The notes below the pieces were generated by a model. It was not told where the DNA came from, searched no databases, and saw only the letters and a program-made list of their open reading frames with translations. Source: Alviniconcha marisindica (lineage: Eukaryota; Mollusca; Gastropoda; Provannidae). From it: DNA of 64,000 bases. Each line of letters opens with the position of its first letter. Position 1 is the first letter of the stretch. This document shows positions 1 to 14,830 of the stretch, one piece after another. The stretch lies in contig JABMCL010001030.1 in the NCBI GenBank assembly GCA_018857735.1, forward strand, positions 102,501 to 166,500. The letters run 5' to 3'. The position numbers and the translations under genes are program-made.

Positions 1-605
1 TGATGCATTATTTATTAATTACTGGACCGCATTGCTATACTTGTTGCATTATCAGTATTGTATTCCTATGGCTTGAAACTTCAGTACTGTTCAGGCAATG
101 ATATACATACATAATGTGCATTCTTCCAAGCAAATATCTGGGTAAAGATCTGTCACAGTGTGAAGAAATACACAATGGTCTTTAAATAGTGATGTGCTCT
201 GCCATATAATATACGATGTATAACCTTTTTTCGGCCCAAATCAATACCACAGCAGGGCACATATTATTTATTACTTCATTTTTGCAGGTCTGTCTATTAT
301 GTATTGATGTGTCAAAGGTGTGTTGACACATTATCATGACAGGTGTCACTGAATATTTGAAAGTGAGGTACTTGTGATTTTGTATTATTGACTTGTGCTA
401 CAGTGACATTGCATTTTAGCAAGATCATATAAAATATGTATCCATACATGTATACATGGACTATAAATATAATGCTTGTTTGAGAGTTTGTACTGGATGA
501 ATAGTACAGTACTAGTGGGTTAGGCAGAATTAGATTTAAAATATCTTGTCACTGTTTATTATTTAAATAACAGGATCGTAATTTTGTATCCATGTACGCT
601 TGCAG
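1..605 (+). other. DDA1 intron (upstream part)
   Basis: This is AT-rich single-copy sequence. I searched it by eye for the missing N-terminal DDA1 exon and found none. Nothing else is recognisable. Confidence 0.6.
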
Positions 606-3711
<3,106 letters not shown>

Positions 3712-4299
3712 TCACGCAACGTGGAAGACATTTGGTGCCTGGTTCCTTGAAGCGTCGACTCAGGAGGAGAAGGAGGAATCCTGACAGAAACCCAGATGTT
3801 GACGATTGTGTTCTCTGCCTCGGTTTAGGTTTCAGAGCGGTCTTGCGCTTGCTGGCGCCGGGGCGTCTCTTGTGTGCTGCGAAAGATGCCCTCTGCATTT
3901 AGGCTTGAATGTTATCTGATCGTGTGCGACATTGCCAGGTATTTTTGGGGGGAGGTGGGTGTGCGCATGTGTGTGTGTGTTTTGCGCGCCAGTGTGAAGT
4001 ATAGTTTGAATGTGTGTTGGTGCTATTCGAGGCAGTTCGAGCTGACTGCATGTGTGGTTGTTTTTTTGTAGGGAATTTATTTGATTGCTTGAGGTGTCAT
4101 CTTTTTTTTGGACTGTGCTGATGGATCAGGTTTCATAAACAGCCCAGTGATCGCAGCTCCTCCCCTTGTCTCCTCTGTTGTGATTTGCGCTTGTTGATTT
4201 CCGAATCACTACCGCTTCAACATGCCAGTGTGGAAGATTGCATGTCTGCTGCACAATCAGCACCTGTTCAACAAAACACCACTGAGAAATACTTCACCA

Positions 4300-4490
4300 T
4301 CATTGCCCTCCCCCCTCCCCTCCTTCTTCCCCCCCCCCCTTCCCTCCCCCAACTTCGTTGAAGTGTTACACGACACTTATTTTGGTCGTGGGGCCCTATG
4401 TATGTCATTTGAGTGACCACAGTCACTGTTGACCATTCTACCACTGTCAGCGTTGACATGTCTGTCTCGTGGGGGGGGGGGGGGGGACTT
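4300..4490. repeat. C-rich tract followed by a 17-base G run
   Basis: CCCCTCC-rich sequence (4305-4350) and poly-G (4471-4487) are followed by G-rich DNA to about 4660. These are homopolymer-like stretches whose lengths are probably uncertain in the assembly. Confidence 0.8.
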
Positions 4491-5519
4491 GGTGTAAAGC
4501 ACCAAGTTACTTACTCTGGGGTGGGGGAAGGAGGGGGGGCTGTTGCCCAGAAAATGAAAGCTGTTGGTGGGTGGGGTGGGGGTAGGGGCTGAGGGCAGAG
4601 TGATGCAATGCAACCATCTGCATCGAGGGATGGAGCTGGGGCTGGAAAGGGGTTGGGGCAGGTCTCGGTCTGGCTGCAGAACTTGATTTTTTTTCTCTCT
4701 CCTTTTTGTTGTTGGTTTGTTTGTTTTTGTTTTTCGTTGACTCGCACCCTTGTATGTAGTCTGCTTTGCAGGTTATTCTCTTGAAGTGTGTGCAGCTTCT
4801 TTGGGCTGTTGGGGATGGCTGCGCGAGATTAGTGCCCCCTTTTTATTTTATTTTTATCCACTACTAGTAGGCAGTGGCTGCAGGATAAGACAAAACTCAA
4901 ACCTGCAGCTAAGGGACACAACCTGACAGTAAATGGGAACGTTACCTCCCTTGTGTTCATTTCACTGTCACAGCAGATCTCTTATTGATTTTAGTCTGTG
5001 TTTTTGTGTGTGGACATTTTTGGTTGGTTTGTTGAATTCTCTGCAGTAGGTTCTCAGTAGAATGCTCTTTAAAGGGAGTTTTGAAAGTAGATGACCACTT
5101 TTTTTTCTCTAACCCTTTCAATGCCCAGTGGCAGAATATTGGAGAATAGGTCAGGCACTGTCAAGCGCTTCCATGCAGAGATGCCCATGGACTGACTAGT
5201 TGGTTGGCTTTTGTGTAATTTGTATAATTAACGTATGATCTTTTACTACAGGGTTTGCATGAAGTGGTATTTTGATGGTTAGGATCAGCATACACCAGGG
5301 GGGAAAAAAATCAGCAGTCAGTCCGACGCACTGGCTGTCATTTTGTTTGACCAGTTCTATAAAAAGAAAATAGAACCCTCACCCCCTTTCCCCTCAAAAA
5401 AATAATGTGCAGCACGGTGAGAGAGCGCACGTGGGGTGTATGCGCGCATGTGTGGGTTTGTGTGTGTATGTGTGCCAGATGGGGAAGGGAACATGGTGTT
5501 TGCTAGTGCTGCAGCATGA

Positions 5520-5600
5520 AGGGCAGTGTATCTGACCGGTTACAGTGGCGGTCTGACCAGGGCAGTGTATCTGACCGGTTACAGTGGCGGTCTGACCAGT
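5520..5600 (+). repeat. 39-bp perfect direct duplication
   Basis: Two adjacent copies of a unit starting GGGCAGTGTATCTGACCGGT. A related sentence on 50555-50610 (GTGACTGGTCAGATTCACTG) suggests an interspersed element. Confidence 0.85.
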
Positions 5601-6056
5601 TTCCATCAACCACTTTTGCCACCTTATAGATGTCACACTGCTTTGATAAATGTCTGGCGCGATCTGTACTGGTGTTTGCCAGGGGACGGTGGCACTCTCT
5701 CAGATGCAGTGCCCACAAAGTCCAGTCCAGGATTGCCCCTGTCTGTAAACATGAATGCCTTTTGTTGGGTTTGCCTTGCTTCTGAGAATGGCTGGAATTT
5801 GTCTTCTATTTGCACAGCGTTACCGTGTTATGTTCAGCATGCTCTACACCTTTATGCTATGAAACAAACCACCCGCGCTATAGGGGACCCAGTGCGGCAG
5901 AGTTATGTCCCCTGAGAGTTTCCTCTTTTGTAGCACACCATGTTCAAGCCTTTTTGTCTGTTTGTCATGTATATGAGCGATGGAAAAGTTTAGAACTGCG
6001 CTTCAAATGCTGTCAGGAGTGCTTTGACTGCCCTCTTGTGTGAGTCGCTCAGAGCC

Positions 6057-6268
6057 TTAACCCCTTCACTGCCACAGCCTGTAACATTTCTGGGGTAAAT
6101 GATGTATTGAACCTTCTGGTCCTTTAACACATCTACTTTCAATGCTATGTGTTTTGATGAAATCCTTTCACATGTCAGTGTGAAAAGGAAGACAAAAATG
6201 CTGAAAGGTTTAAATTTTGCACTTTTATGGGTCATTTTTAATTGGCATCATGGCAGTAAAGGGGTTAA
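6057..6268. mobile_element. piggyBac-like MITE, copy 1
   Basis: The 212-bp element is bounded by TTAA on both sides. The left end reads TTAACCCCTTCACTGCCA and the right end TGGCAGTAAAGGGGTTAA, a 14-bp-plus terminal inverted repeat. TTAA target duplication with CCC-starting ends is typical of piggyBac non-autonomous elements. The interior has no ORF. Confidence 0.8.
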
Positions 6269-6544
6269 AATTCCCTAGCACAGATGGTAACAGATTGACA
6301 TTTTCTTCATTTCTGGCTTTGAAAGGGTTGGTGAAGAAAACCACGAGTCATTGTGGCAGGAAATCTGCCAAGCACCAGCTGGAAAATTGCTACATGTGAT
6401 GTGTCGTGGACCTGTACATGTATCAGAATGCAAAAAAATAATGTTCAGCGCCACTAACCAGAATTGAACCTACCTGCAATCACCAACACTTGTGAGAAAT
6501 GTTTGTGATCAGGTTGTGTGGATCTACCTGGGTCTGTTTAAGCA

Positions 6545-6656
6545 GTGTGTGTGTGTGTGTGAGCGCGTGTGTGTATGTACATGCATACATTTGTGTGTGT
6601 TTGCTTGTTTATGTTTTTTTTCTGTGTGTGTGTGCACATGTGCATGCCTGCGTGTG

Positions 6657-6713
<57 letters not shown>
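6545..6713. repeat. (TG)n microsatellite
   Basis: An imperfect TG-rich stretch ends in a perfect run from about 6658 to 6713. Open frames here (poly Val-Cys, or poly Thr-His on the other strand) are artefacts. Confidence 0.95.
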
Positions 6714-6715
<2 letters not shown>

Positions 6716-7510
6716 ATCCATGTATGAGTCAAACATGTGGATGTGAATCTCTCTGCTGTACTGTATATTCAATTCACAGTGTGGCTGCAATGTCATTGTG
6801 TGATTGCAAGAGCCTGAATAAATCTTAGCCAGTGTATTTGCTTTTGAGTATTTTGCAATAATAAAAAAAATGTGGACAATGACATCAGCTGGACCCCCCT
6901 CCCCTCCCAACCCCACAACCCTGTTTCCTCATGTTATGATGTTACGATAGTCAAAGTTTATTTCAGGATGTGACTTGGTTCATTTTAATGTAGCCTTACT
7001 CCAAATACACTGGTATCACTTGACAATACAGCATCTGTGAGGTTGTGTGGTCCAAAGACCTTGCACTGCTAAGTAAGACTGTGCACTTGGCCCATTATCT
7101 GAAGTTGGAAGGCCGGAATCAACAAAGAAGGAGTCAGTACTCAAAATATGTCGCACCAACACAACACAGATGTGAAATGCTAACGATAATAATCACCTGG
7201 CATGTCAGCATAAATACAAAGTACGTAAACTCCACCAAAGGTACCCCTCTGAAAAAGGATGGCCACCATGTTTTTCTCGCGTGCTAAAGCTTAGCGCCAG
7301 AGTGAAAGACTGGCTGGTTCAGAGTAAAACCTTCAAAATAAACAACGGAGCACTTTGCTCGATGGTAAGAATAAGCTGCAATGAAATGAGGCAAGTTTCA
7401 ACCATTCGAATGTTGAATCAGAGTCAAATCATCGTGCATTCCACCAGTCAATACAGCACCATGCAGTGGTCGGACTGAAAGCTTGCGAGGAAAGAGGTGG
7501 GGATCAGTGC

Positions 7511-7820
7511 TTGTAGATCCCTCTATAACATTAACAATGGAGTGATTGATCGCTTTTTTAGGACAGTTTTCCACTCTTAGGCAGTCATAGCGTATCACCC
7601 GAATGGTGTACTTACAGCGCTAATTGGCTGTGACGTGGCTGGTACCAGCTGAAGCTGCTGATCCCTCTATAAGAATGAAGTGATTGGTCACTTTTTTAGA
7701 ACGGTTTTCTACTCTTAAGCAGACTCGCGGCACTCATAGCATATTTAGATATCACCTAAATGGTGTACTTACAGCACTAACCGGCTATGACATGGCTGGT
7801 ACCAGCTGAAACTGTTGCTG
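7511..7820 (+). repeat. Tandem duplication, two units of about 150 bp
   Basis: Both units contain GATCCCTCTATAA, a TTTTTTAG-A-C-GTTTTC segment, GGTGTACTTACAGC and ATGGCTGGTACCAGCTGAA-like text. The copies are about 88-90% alike by eye. Confidence 0.8.
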
Positions 7821-7914
7821 CCCTCTTGGCACACATTATGTGCACATCGTACAACTTTTACCAGTTTACAGCATTATTTGAAGCTGCATGCATTCTTCTG
7901 GTCTCTCAGTGCAT

Positions 7915-7985
7915 GGTCACCCTGATATAACCATAATGGTTGACTGGGCGTAAAACACCAACTTATACTTACTTACTTACTTACT
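7915..7985 (-). repeat. Interspersed repeat with CCAGTCAACCATTATGGTTA core, antisense copy
   Basis: The core appears in sense at 8537-8605 and 12285-12340, and diverged at 31480-31530. Each copy reads AAGTAACTTGGTGYTTTAYG, CCCAGTCAACCATTATGG, TTATATCA in order. The flank here is a TACT repeat. Confidence 0.75.
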
Positions 7986-8187
7986 CAGTGCATGCTTGGT
8001 TTTAATTTAGTGTTTCCATAATCTATCAAACTCTGATTTTAATTTAATGTTTCCATAATCTACCAAACTCTGATATATATCTGGACTTAAGGATCGTTAA
8101 CAAGCATATGTGATCTTTTTACATGTGCATACGCACAGGGAACCTCAGATCCAAAGGAGTTCTGTAGAACCTGCACATCATGGGAGT

Positions 8188-8530
8188 GGGGATAGCTCAG
8201 TGGTTAGAGTGCCGGACTCGTGATTGAAAGGTCATGGGTTCGAGTCCCCGCAGGAGTGGCAGGAGAGTTTTCTTCTCCAGGGTCAACCTTCTGTAGTGAC
8301 TCTTATTTTTTCGGTATCATTTCCACCTTCCATGTTAAAAGATCCGGATCATTCTGCCGTATGTACAGGTGGCAGACTACAGCTAAACACACATGCTCCC
8401 TACATGCGTGGCTTCAGATAAAGTGACACTGTAAACTGGTGCATGGCTGTATGGTGCACACAGAACATGCACTGAAACAGCTGCAGTTTCACATGGCACC
8501 AGCCATGTAACAACCTAATAGCACTGTCCA
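8188..8530 (+). mobile_element. tRNA-derived SINE, copy 1
   Basis: The head 8188-8260 has an A-box-like GGATAGCTCAGTGGTTAGAG and a B-box-like GGGTTCGAGTCCC, as in a tRNA gene. It lacks a clean acceptor stem and continues into a body (GACTCTTATTTT, AAAAGATCCGG, GTGGCAGACTACAGCTAAAC) shared with 9541-9998 and 13630-13988. It is therefore called a SINE and not a functional tRNA. Confidence 0.8.
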
Positions 8531-8608
8531 TACACGTAAGTAAGTAACTTGGTGCTTTACGCCCAGTCAACCATTATGGTTATATCAGGGCGACTGTCAG
8601 TAGACCAT

Positions 8609-8802
8609 GGGCTAACATATTGGGGACAAACTGTAATGATTCTGAATGAGTGACCATATCCTTTTATAGTTTTTTTTTAAATATCCACCAAAATGCTGTC
8701 AGTACACCATTTTGGTGGATATTAATAATTTAAAAAAAACACTATAAAAGGATATGGTCACTCATTCAGAATCGTTACAGTTTGTCCCTAATATGTCAGC
8801 CC
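8609..8802. repeat. Long inverted repeat (arms about 90 bp, loop about 14 bp)
   Basis: The left arm begins GGGCTAACATATTGGGGACA and contains GATTCTGAATGAGTGACCAT. The right arm carries the reverse complement (ATGGTCACTCATTCAGAATC and TTTGTCCCTAATATGTCAGC) with only a few mismatches. The centre is around 8698-8711. Arm sequence resembles the 3' part of the neighbouring SINE, so it may be two head-to-head SINE ends. Confidence 0.9.
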
Positions 8803-8819
8803 GACATCCGAGGACATTA

Positions 8820-9060
8820 AGTCCCACATCATCATTCAGAATTTCATGCAAAATGAATGCAGGGAGTCTGCCCGAGAGCAGAGAATAACACTATGTAAAA
8901 CCCTAAAAGTGATCAATAATAATCAATAATAATAACAAGTTGAAATCTTAGGGTCGGCACAGAGCATTGTGCGCACCCATGCAGAATGAGTGCAGGGAGT
9001 CTGCCCGAGAGCAGAGAATAACACTATATAAAACTTTAAAAGTGATCAATAATAATAAGG
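8820..9060 (+). repeat. Two tandem SINE 3' ends
   Basis: GCAGGGAGTCTGCCCGAGAG and CAGAGAATAACACTAT-TAAAA followed by an AATAATCAATAATAA tail occur twice, about 130 bp apart. Confidence 0.75.
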
Positions 9061-9130
9061 TGAAGTCTTGGGGTCGGCACAGAGCATTGTGCACGCCCAT
9101 CCATGCGGTGGCCACACACAGTCATGCTTA

Positions 9131-9232
9131 ACTTGGCTCAGTTCAGTTTAGTTCAGTTCAGTTCAGTTCAAGATGGTAGCTATGCGCTCGGAAAAGCCCA
9201 TATGCGCTCCACCCCATCTCTCAGAAGTTTCC
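9131..9232 (+). repeat. Interspersed repeat with (AGTTC)n and GGAAAAGCCCATATG core
   Basis: A second copy lies at 49356-49443 in the same orientation. It shares AGTTCAGTTCAG, AAGRTGGTA, GAAAAGCCCATATG, TCCACCCC and AGAAGTTTCC in order. Confidence 0.75.
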
Positions 9233-9540
9233 CCAACGTTGCCTTTGAAATGGTTCCAATGTTAGTCTGATTGAAGATGGCCCTCTCGTGTCCTTTCAAA
9301 GAAGATTGTCCAGCGCTTCCTCTTTCAATGCCTCTCTCCTCCAGGCGATCGATGGCTGGATGTCCTTGGCTTTGTGCCCGCTGTTAGTGTCTCAAGGTAG
9401 TGTGCTTGACTTGGCTTTTGAGAGCTAGTGCTCTTGCTCTGCGCTACTGACTGGGACTTCACCAGTGTTGTCCACATGGAGGTCTCTGCTGTGGTACTGG
9501 GTACCAGTGTTTGATTTATCATTATGATCTGGTATCTGTT

Positions 9541-9998
9541 CCACCCCATGTTACCGCAATAGCATGTAAAAGATCCCAGTCATTGTGCCAGAAGTGGAGG
9601 TGGCAGGTTACAGCTAAACATGCATGAACATGACGTATGTGGTTGTGCATGAAGTGACTTGGTGCATGGTTACAGCTAAACATGCATTGAACATGATGTA
9701 TGTGGTTGTGCATGAAGTGACTTGGTGCATGGTTACAGCTAAACATGCATTGAACATGATGTATGTGGTTGTGCATGAAGTGACTTGGTGCATGGTCGCA
9801 TGGTGCACACAGAACGCGCTGAGACGGCAGCAGTTTCTTGTGGCACCAGCCATGTCAGCGCCATTAAGCACACCACTTTGGTGGATATTCAAAAATGCGC
9901 AATAAAAAGCTAGTCACTCATGCAGAATCAGATGCAAGTGCAGTGAGTCTGCTCGAAAGCAGAGAATAGCACTATATAAAAGCGATCAACGACAACAA
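9541..9998 (+). mobile_element. SINE body, copy 2, with internal 63-bp tandem expansion
   Basis: The body GTTACCGCAATAGCATGTAA, GGTGGCAGGTTACAGCTAAA and GCACTATATAAAAGCGATCA matches copies 1 and 3. Three 63-bp units at about 9610-9790 expand its middle. The resulting repeat-coded frames in both directions are not genes. Confidence 0.8.
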
Positions 9999-10122
9999 CA
10001 TGATTCCATTCCTGTTTATGTTGCAAATTGATGTGTGATTTGTTGGCCCAGTCCTCTAGCTGGCATCTCTCAAGATAAGTGCTTGCTGAAGACCAGTGCA
10101 CAGAAACCTGACCTTTGTTACC

Positions 10123-10124
<2 letters not shown>

Positions 10125-10174
<50 letters not shown>
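10125..10174. repeat. (TG)n microsatellite
   Basis: A perfect run of 25 TG units. Confidence 0.95.
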
Positions 10175-10175
<1 letters not shown>

Positions 10176-10227
10176 CCAGCATTGGAGCATACAGCTTTAA
10201 GCTTTCGTACTTCACTGGTATTGCTCA

Positions 10228-10565
10228 CTTCATTTTGACTGTTTGAACAGTTTGAAATCAGCTTGTTACCGCTGTGTGTGTGACCTGTGCTGGAGCGTCC
10301 AGCTTCCATGCTACACCCGTACTGCTCACTTCATTTTGACTGTTTGAACAGTTTGAAATCAGCTTGTTACCGCTGTGTGTGTGACCTGTGCTGGAGCGTC
10401 CAGCTTCCATGCTGCACCAGCATTGCTCACTTCATTTTGACTGTTTGAACAGTTTGAAATCAGCTTGTTACCGCTGTGTGTGTGACCTGTGCTGGAGCGT
10501 CCAGCTTCCATGCTACATCGGTATTGCTCACTTCATTTTGACTGTTTGAACAGTTTGAAATCAGC
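10228..10565 (+). repeat. Minisatellite, about 101-bp unit, 3.3 copies
   Basis: CTTCATTTTGACTGTTTGAA recurs at about 101-bp steps with TGTGTGTGACCTGTGCTGGA between. Copies are almost identical. A related single unit sits at 12880-12930. Confidence 0.9.
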
Positions 10566-11069
10566 TGGATGTATACAGGTATCTTCCTGGGCCCATAAGC
10601 GTAAACTAAAGAGCAAATAAAGTCTTTTAGCTTATAGCTTCTAATCCCTAATTAGCTAAAGAGTCTGTAAGTCCGGCTTTCATACCATGTGCATTAGTAA
10701 TCAGAATACAGAATACAGAATCTCTATTGTCTATGAATAACATAGAAATTTGCCTTACGACTGCATAAAAGATACTGGTAAAATAACACACAGTATAATA
10801 CATAAACGTAAGTACACATACATTGTAAAACACAGAGTACTTAGGCTCAACAGGTTTTTTTAAATTGGAAAAGCCCATTGTTTTACCCATGGTGCAGTGC
10901 AAGTGATGTCAAAAACTCTAAATTGATTGGACATTTCATGGTGATAGACTTGTCAGTTGCCAAAGGTCAAAGTTCAGTTTGAATGATGGTTTGTTTCAAA
11001 GGAAGGAATCTTGGTGGGAGTAATTATTTCTGCATTATCAGTTAATTATCTCTAGGCCTTGCTCTGTTA

Positions 11070-12050
11070 CAGATTATTGCCAGTTGTGGCAGAGGTGTCA
11101 GTGAACAGATCATTGCCAGTTGTAGCAGAGGTGTCAGTGAACAGATCATTGCCAGTTGTTGCAGAGGTGTCAGTGAACAGATCATTGCCAGTTGTAGCAG
11201 AGGTGTCAGTGAAACAGATCATTGCCAGTTGTAGCAGAGGTGTCAGTGAAACAGATCATTGCCAGTTGTAGCAGAGGTGTCAGTGAAACAGATCATTGCC
11301 AGTTGTAGCAGAGGTGTCAGTGAAACAGATTATTGCCAGTTGTAGCAGAGGTTATTTGCCGTTGTACAGTTATTGCCAGTTGTGCAGAGGTTCAGTGAAC
11401 AGATCATTGCCAGTTGTAGCAGAGGTGTCAGTGAACAGATCATTGCCAGTTGTGCAGAGGTGTCAGTGAACAGATCATTGCCAGTTGTAGCAGAGGTGTC
11501 AGTGAACAGATCATTGCCAGTTGTGCAGAGGTGTCAGTGAAACAGATCATTGCCAGTTGTAGCAGAGGTGTCAGTGAAACAGATCATTGCCAGTTGTAGC
11601 AGAGGTGTCAGTGAACAGATCATTGCCAGTTGTAGCAGAGGTTCAGTGAACAGATCATTGCCAGTTGTAGCAGAGGTTCAGTGAACAGATCATTGCCAGT
11701 TGTAGCAGAGGTGTCATGACAGATCATTGCCAGTTGTAGCAGCAGTGAACAGATCATTGCCAGTTGTAGCAGGGTCAGTGACAGATCATTGCCAGTTGTA
11801 GCAGAGGTGTCAGCAGATTATTGCCAGTTGTAGCAGAGGTCAGTGAACAGATCATTTCCAGTTGTAGCAGAGGCCAGTGAACAGATTATTGCCAGTTGTA
11901 GCAGGTGTCAGTGAACAGATTATTGCCAGTTGTAGCAGAGGCCAGTGAACAGATTATTGCCAGTTGTAGCGGGCAGTGAACAGATATTGCCAGTTGTAGC
12001 AGGTGTCAGTGAACAGATTATTGCCAGTTGTAGCAGAGGTGTCGGTGACC
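11070..12050 (+). repeat. Minisatellite, 36-37-bp unit, about 27 copies
   Basis: The unit contains CAGATCATTGCCAGTTGTAG then CAGAGGTGTCAGTGAA. Units in the last third carry many small deletions. Confidence 0.95.
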
Positions 12051-12552
12051 CTTTCCTATTTAAAATTTTCCTGTCACTCTTTTCACCATCTGTGTTGACT
12101 GTTATGCAATACAGTGCAATACAATACACATACAACACGACTTTGTTCCTAAGTGTCAATGTTATTGCATCAGGATCGGAATGTTTCATGGTGCCAAGGG
12201 TACTTACCCACTCACTCGTTGACATCAAGAATAAAACAACAAATTACTGACGTTACAGCTACAACAGCAAAAATTGATAGTAAATAAGTAACTCGGTGTT
12301 TTATGCCCAGTCAACCATTATGGTTATATCAAGGCAAGACAAAAACTGACAAATACCTGAACAATCCAACTGACGTTAGAGCTGCACATATCACATCAGA
12401 AATGCCTCTCTACAAAGGCTGCTTACAACACATGGAAAAATGTCTCTTGTTAGTATTACTTGAAACACATTTAGCTTGGCCAGATAGTCCTATTTGTAGC
12501 TTCACACATGCCAATATGTTTGATGCTGTCACCATTTAGATGATTAATATGA

Positions 12553-12793
12553 TTAACATGTTCACTGCCCCAGCTTGTAAAATGTCTGGGCTAAAAAGTG
12601 CTCACATACATGCCCGCAAACAGTACATGTGATGGTCCTATAACAAATCTGCTTTCAATACTGTGCATTTTGATAGGAATTATCCTTTTGCGTGCTCATG
12701 CAAAGGGGCAAAAAAGCCATAATTTCAGACTTGGCATTCCTATTGGTCATTTTCCGAGTGACGGTGTGGCAAGCGTGGCAGTGAAGGGGTTAA
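12553..12793. mobile_element. piggyBac-like MITE, copy 2
   Basis: A 241-bp element with TTAA at both ends. The left end TTAACATGTTCACTGCCCCAG is degenerate, and the right end GGCAGTGAAGGGGTTAA is good. The interior shares TTTCAATAC-TG-GCATTTTGAT with copy 1. Confidence 0.75.
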
Positions 12794-13439
12794 ACGGGCG
12801 TGGTTTGCTCTTCATGCACATGGGCCCTGCTAAGTGGGGTTGACTTATGTTGGATCAGACTGCTACTGTTTCACCGATATTGCTCACTGCATTTTGACCA
12901 TTTGAACAATTTCAACTTGTCTTGATGTACACATGTATCTTCCTGGTAAACATGTGCATGTGCTTGGTTCATCTGCCATGGTTGTGTGCTGTATATGGAA
13001 TGTTACTTTGCTTGAAATTGACCGCCTGAGTAAGAAATGAAAGCTACATTTTTACTGAAGTGGGGTGATTGCATCATCCGGGTTAGAGTTTTCATCATGA
13101 TAATTTTGAATGTATGTATATGACAGGAGAATGTTGTCCTTACCTAGTTTTGCACTGGTGGTCTACGTCTGAAAGTTTTGATGAAATCGGTCCTAAGCTT
13201 TCCTTTTTTTGGCTTCATTTTCAGATACTTTTGCAAATAATTAGTTTGCTTACATCATTATGCTTAGTATTTTTAAACCAAACATTCTGGCAGTGAAGCT
13301 AATTCTGTTGTTTTGAGCAGGGTGAAATGTGGCTTGTAGTTGTATACATTGAAGACAAAAGTTCTCCACGTTCTCTCTCTTTTTCCAAGTTGGACTCCCT
13401 ACTTCAGCAAGAACATTAAGCTGCAGTTTTTAGCATGTG

Positions 13440-14620
13440 TGGTTAAAATGATGTGAAACACAGGTGCAGTTTTGGGTGCGTACCTTCAGATCAGGTGGTG
13501 TGGACGGCAGTGTATTGTAATGTTCAGCCTTTGAGTGACATAGACAGCAGCTGCCTTTCTTGGTGTGTTCAGTCAGTTTGAAGTGATGCAAACAACAGGT
13601 GCAGTTTTTGGTGTGTGCACTTTCTGTGCTGACTCTTATTTTGGTATCCATTCCACCCCCGTGTTACCGCAGTAGCACGTAAAAGACCCCGGTCATTCTG
13701 CCAAAAGTGCAGGTGGCAGGTTACAGCTAAACACGCATACACCTTACGTATGTGGCTTTGCCTGAAGTGACATGGTGCATGGTTGTATGGTGTACACAGA
13801 ATGCGCCGAGATGGCAGCAGTTTCATGTGGCACCAGCCCTGCCAGCGCTGTAAGTACACCAGGTGGATATTCAAAAATGCATTATAAAAAGCTATTCACT
13901 CATGTAGAATCACATGCGAGCGTAGTGAGTCTGCTCGAGTGTGGAGAATAGCGCTATATAAAAGCGATCAATAATAATAATAATAATCGGGTGATGTGGA
14001 CAGCAGTGCATCGTTATGGTTCAACCTTTGACGTAGACAGCAGCTGCCTTTCTTGGTGTGTTTGGTCAGTTTGAAGTGACGCAGACAACTGGTGCAGTTT
14101 TTGGCGTGTGTGGTAAAAGTGATGTAAACAACAGGTGCAGGTTTTGGTTTGTATAAAACCTTCAGATCAAGTGGTGTGGACGGCAGTGCATTGTTTGATC
14201 TGTTCAGCCCGAATTGATGCAGATTGCAGCTGCCTTTTCTGTGGTCATTTTAAGTGCAGGTTTTGGTATGCTGAGTTTAGTGATGTGAACAATAGCTGCA
14301 GTTTTGGGTACGCATAGTCTAAAGTGAGGTAAACTGTTGCAATTTTTGGCATGTTCAGTTTAAAGTGGTGTGAACAACAGCTGCAGTTTTGGGAGTCTAA
14401 AGTGATGTAAACAGTTGCAGTTTCTGGCATGTTCAGTGTAAAGTGGTGTGAACAACAGCTGCACTTTTGGGTACACAGTCTAAAGTGATGTTTACAAACA
14501 GCTGCAGTTTTCAGTCTAAAATGTAAAGAACAGATGCAGTGCATTTTAAGTTCACTTGAAATCAATGTAAAGAACAGTTGCAGTTTTCTCTATGTTTAGT
14601 TTAACGTGATGTAAGGTATA
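13440..14620 (+). repeat. Diverged minisatellite, AACAGCTGCAGTTTT-type units
   Basis: Many irregular 60-100-bp units contain a GTGATGTAAAC-like word followed by ACAGCTGCAGTTTT. They are interrupted at 13630-13988 by a SINE. The closely related 31-bp array at 14640-14830 follows directly. Confidence 0.75.
13630..13988 (+). mobile_element. SINE, copy 3
   Basis: The body starts GACTCTTATTTTGGTATCCA and ends GCGCTATATAAAAGCGATCA plus an (ATA)n-like tail, the best-preserved tail in the window. No tRNA head is attached, so it is 5'-truncated. Confidence 0.85.
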
Positions 14621-14639
14621 AGAGAGAGGGAGAGCACCC

Positions 14640-14830
14640 AGCTGCAGTCCTTTGTATGTTCACAAACAACAGCTGCAGTTCTTTATATGTTCACAAACAA
14701 CAGCTGCAGTTCTTCGTATGTTCATGACAAACAACAGCTGCAGTTCTTTGTATGTTCACAAACAGCAGCTGCAGTTCTTTGTATGTCCACAAATGTATTA
14801 TGTTCACAAACAGCAGCTGCAGTTTTGGCA
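14640..14830 (+). repeat. Minisatellite, about 31-bp unit, 5-6 copies
   Basis: The unit contains ACAAACAACAGCTGCAGTTC then TTTGTATGTTC. An open frame of 265 codons begins here (14752-15549), but beyond the array it has no conserved motif and I do not call it a gene. Confidence 0.9.

Larger units (their letters stand above)
3712..6865 (+). other. Candidate DDA1 3' UTR and downstream sequence
   Basis: No further coding exon is recognisable. AATAAA hexamers on the plus strand occur at 6817-6822 and 6860-6865 and could end a roughly 3.1-kb 3' UTR. The stretch also contains C- and G-rich runs (4300-4490), a 39-bp direct duplication (5520-5600), a MITE (6057-6268) and a TG microsatellite, so a shorter UTR using a non-canonical signal is equally possible. 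Confidence 0.3.

Noticed and set aside
8188..8260. Possible tRNA gene
   Set aside because: A- and B-box-like motifs are present, but there is no paired acceptor stem and the sequence runs into a repeated SINE body found elsewhere in the window.
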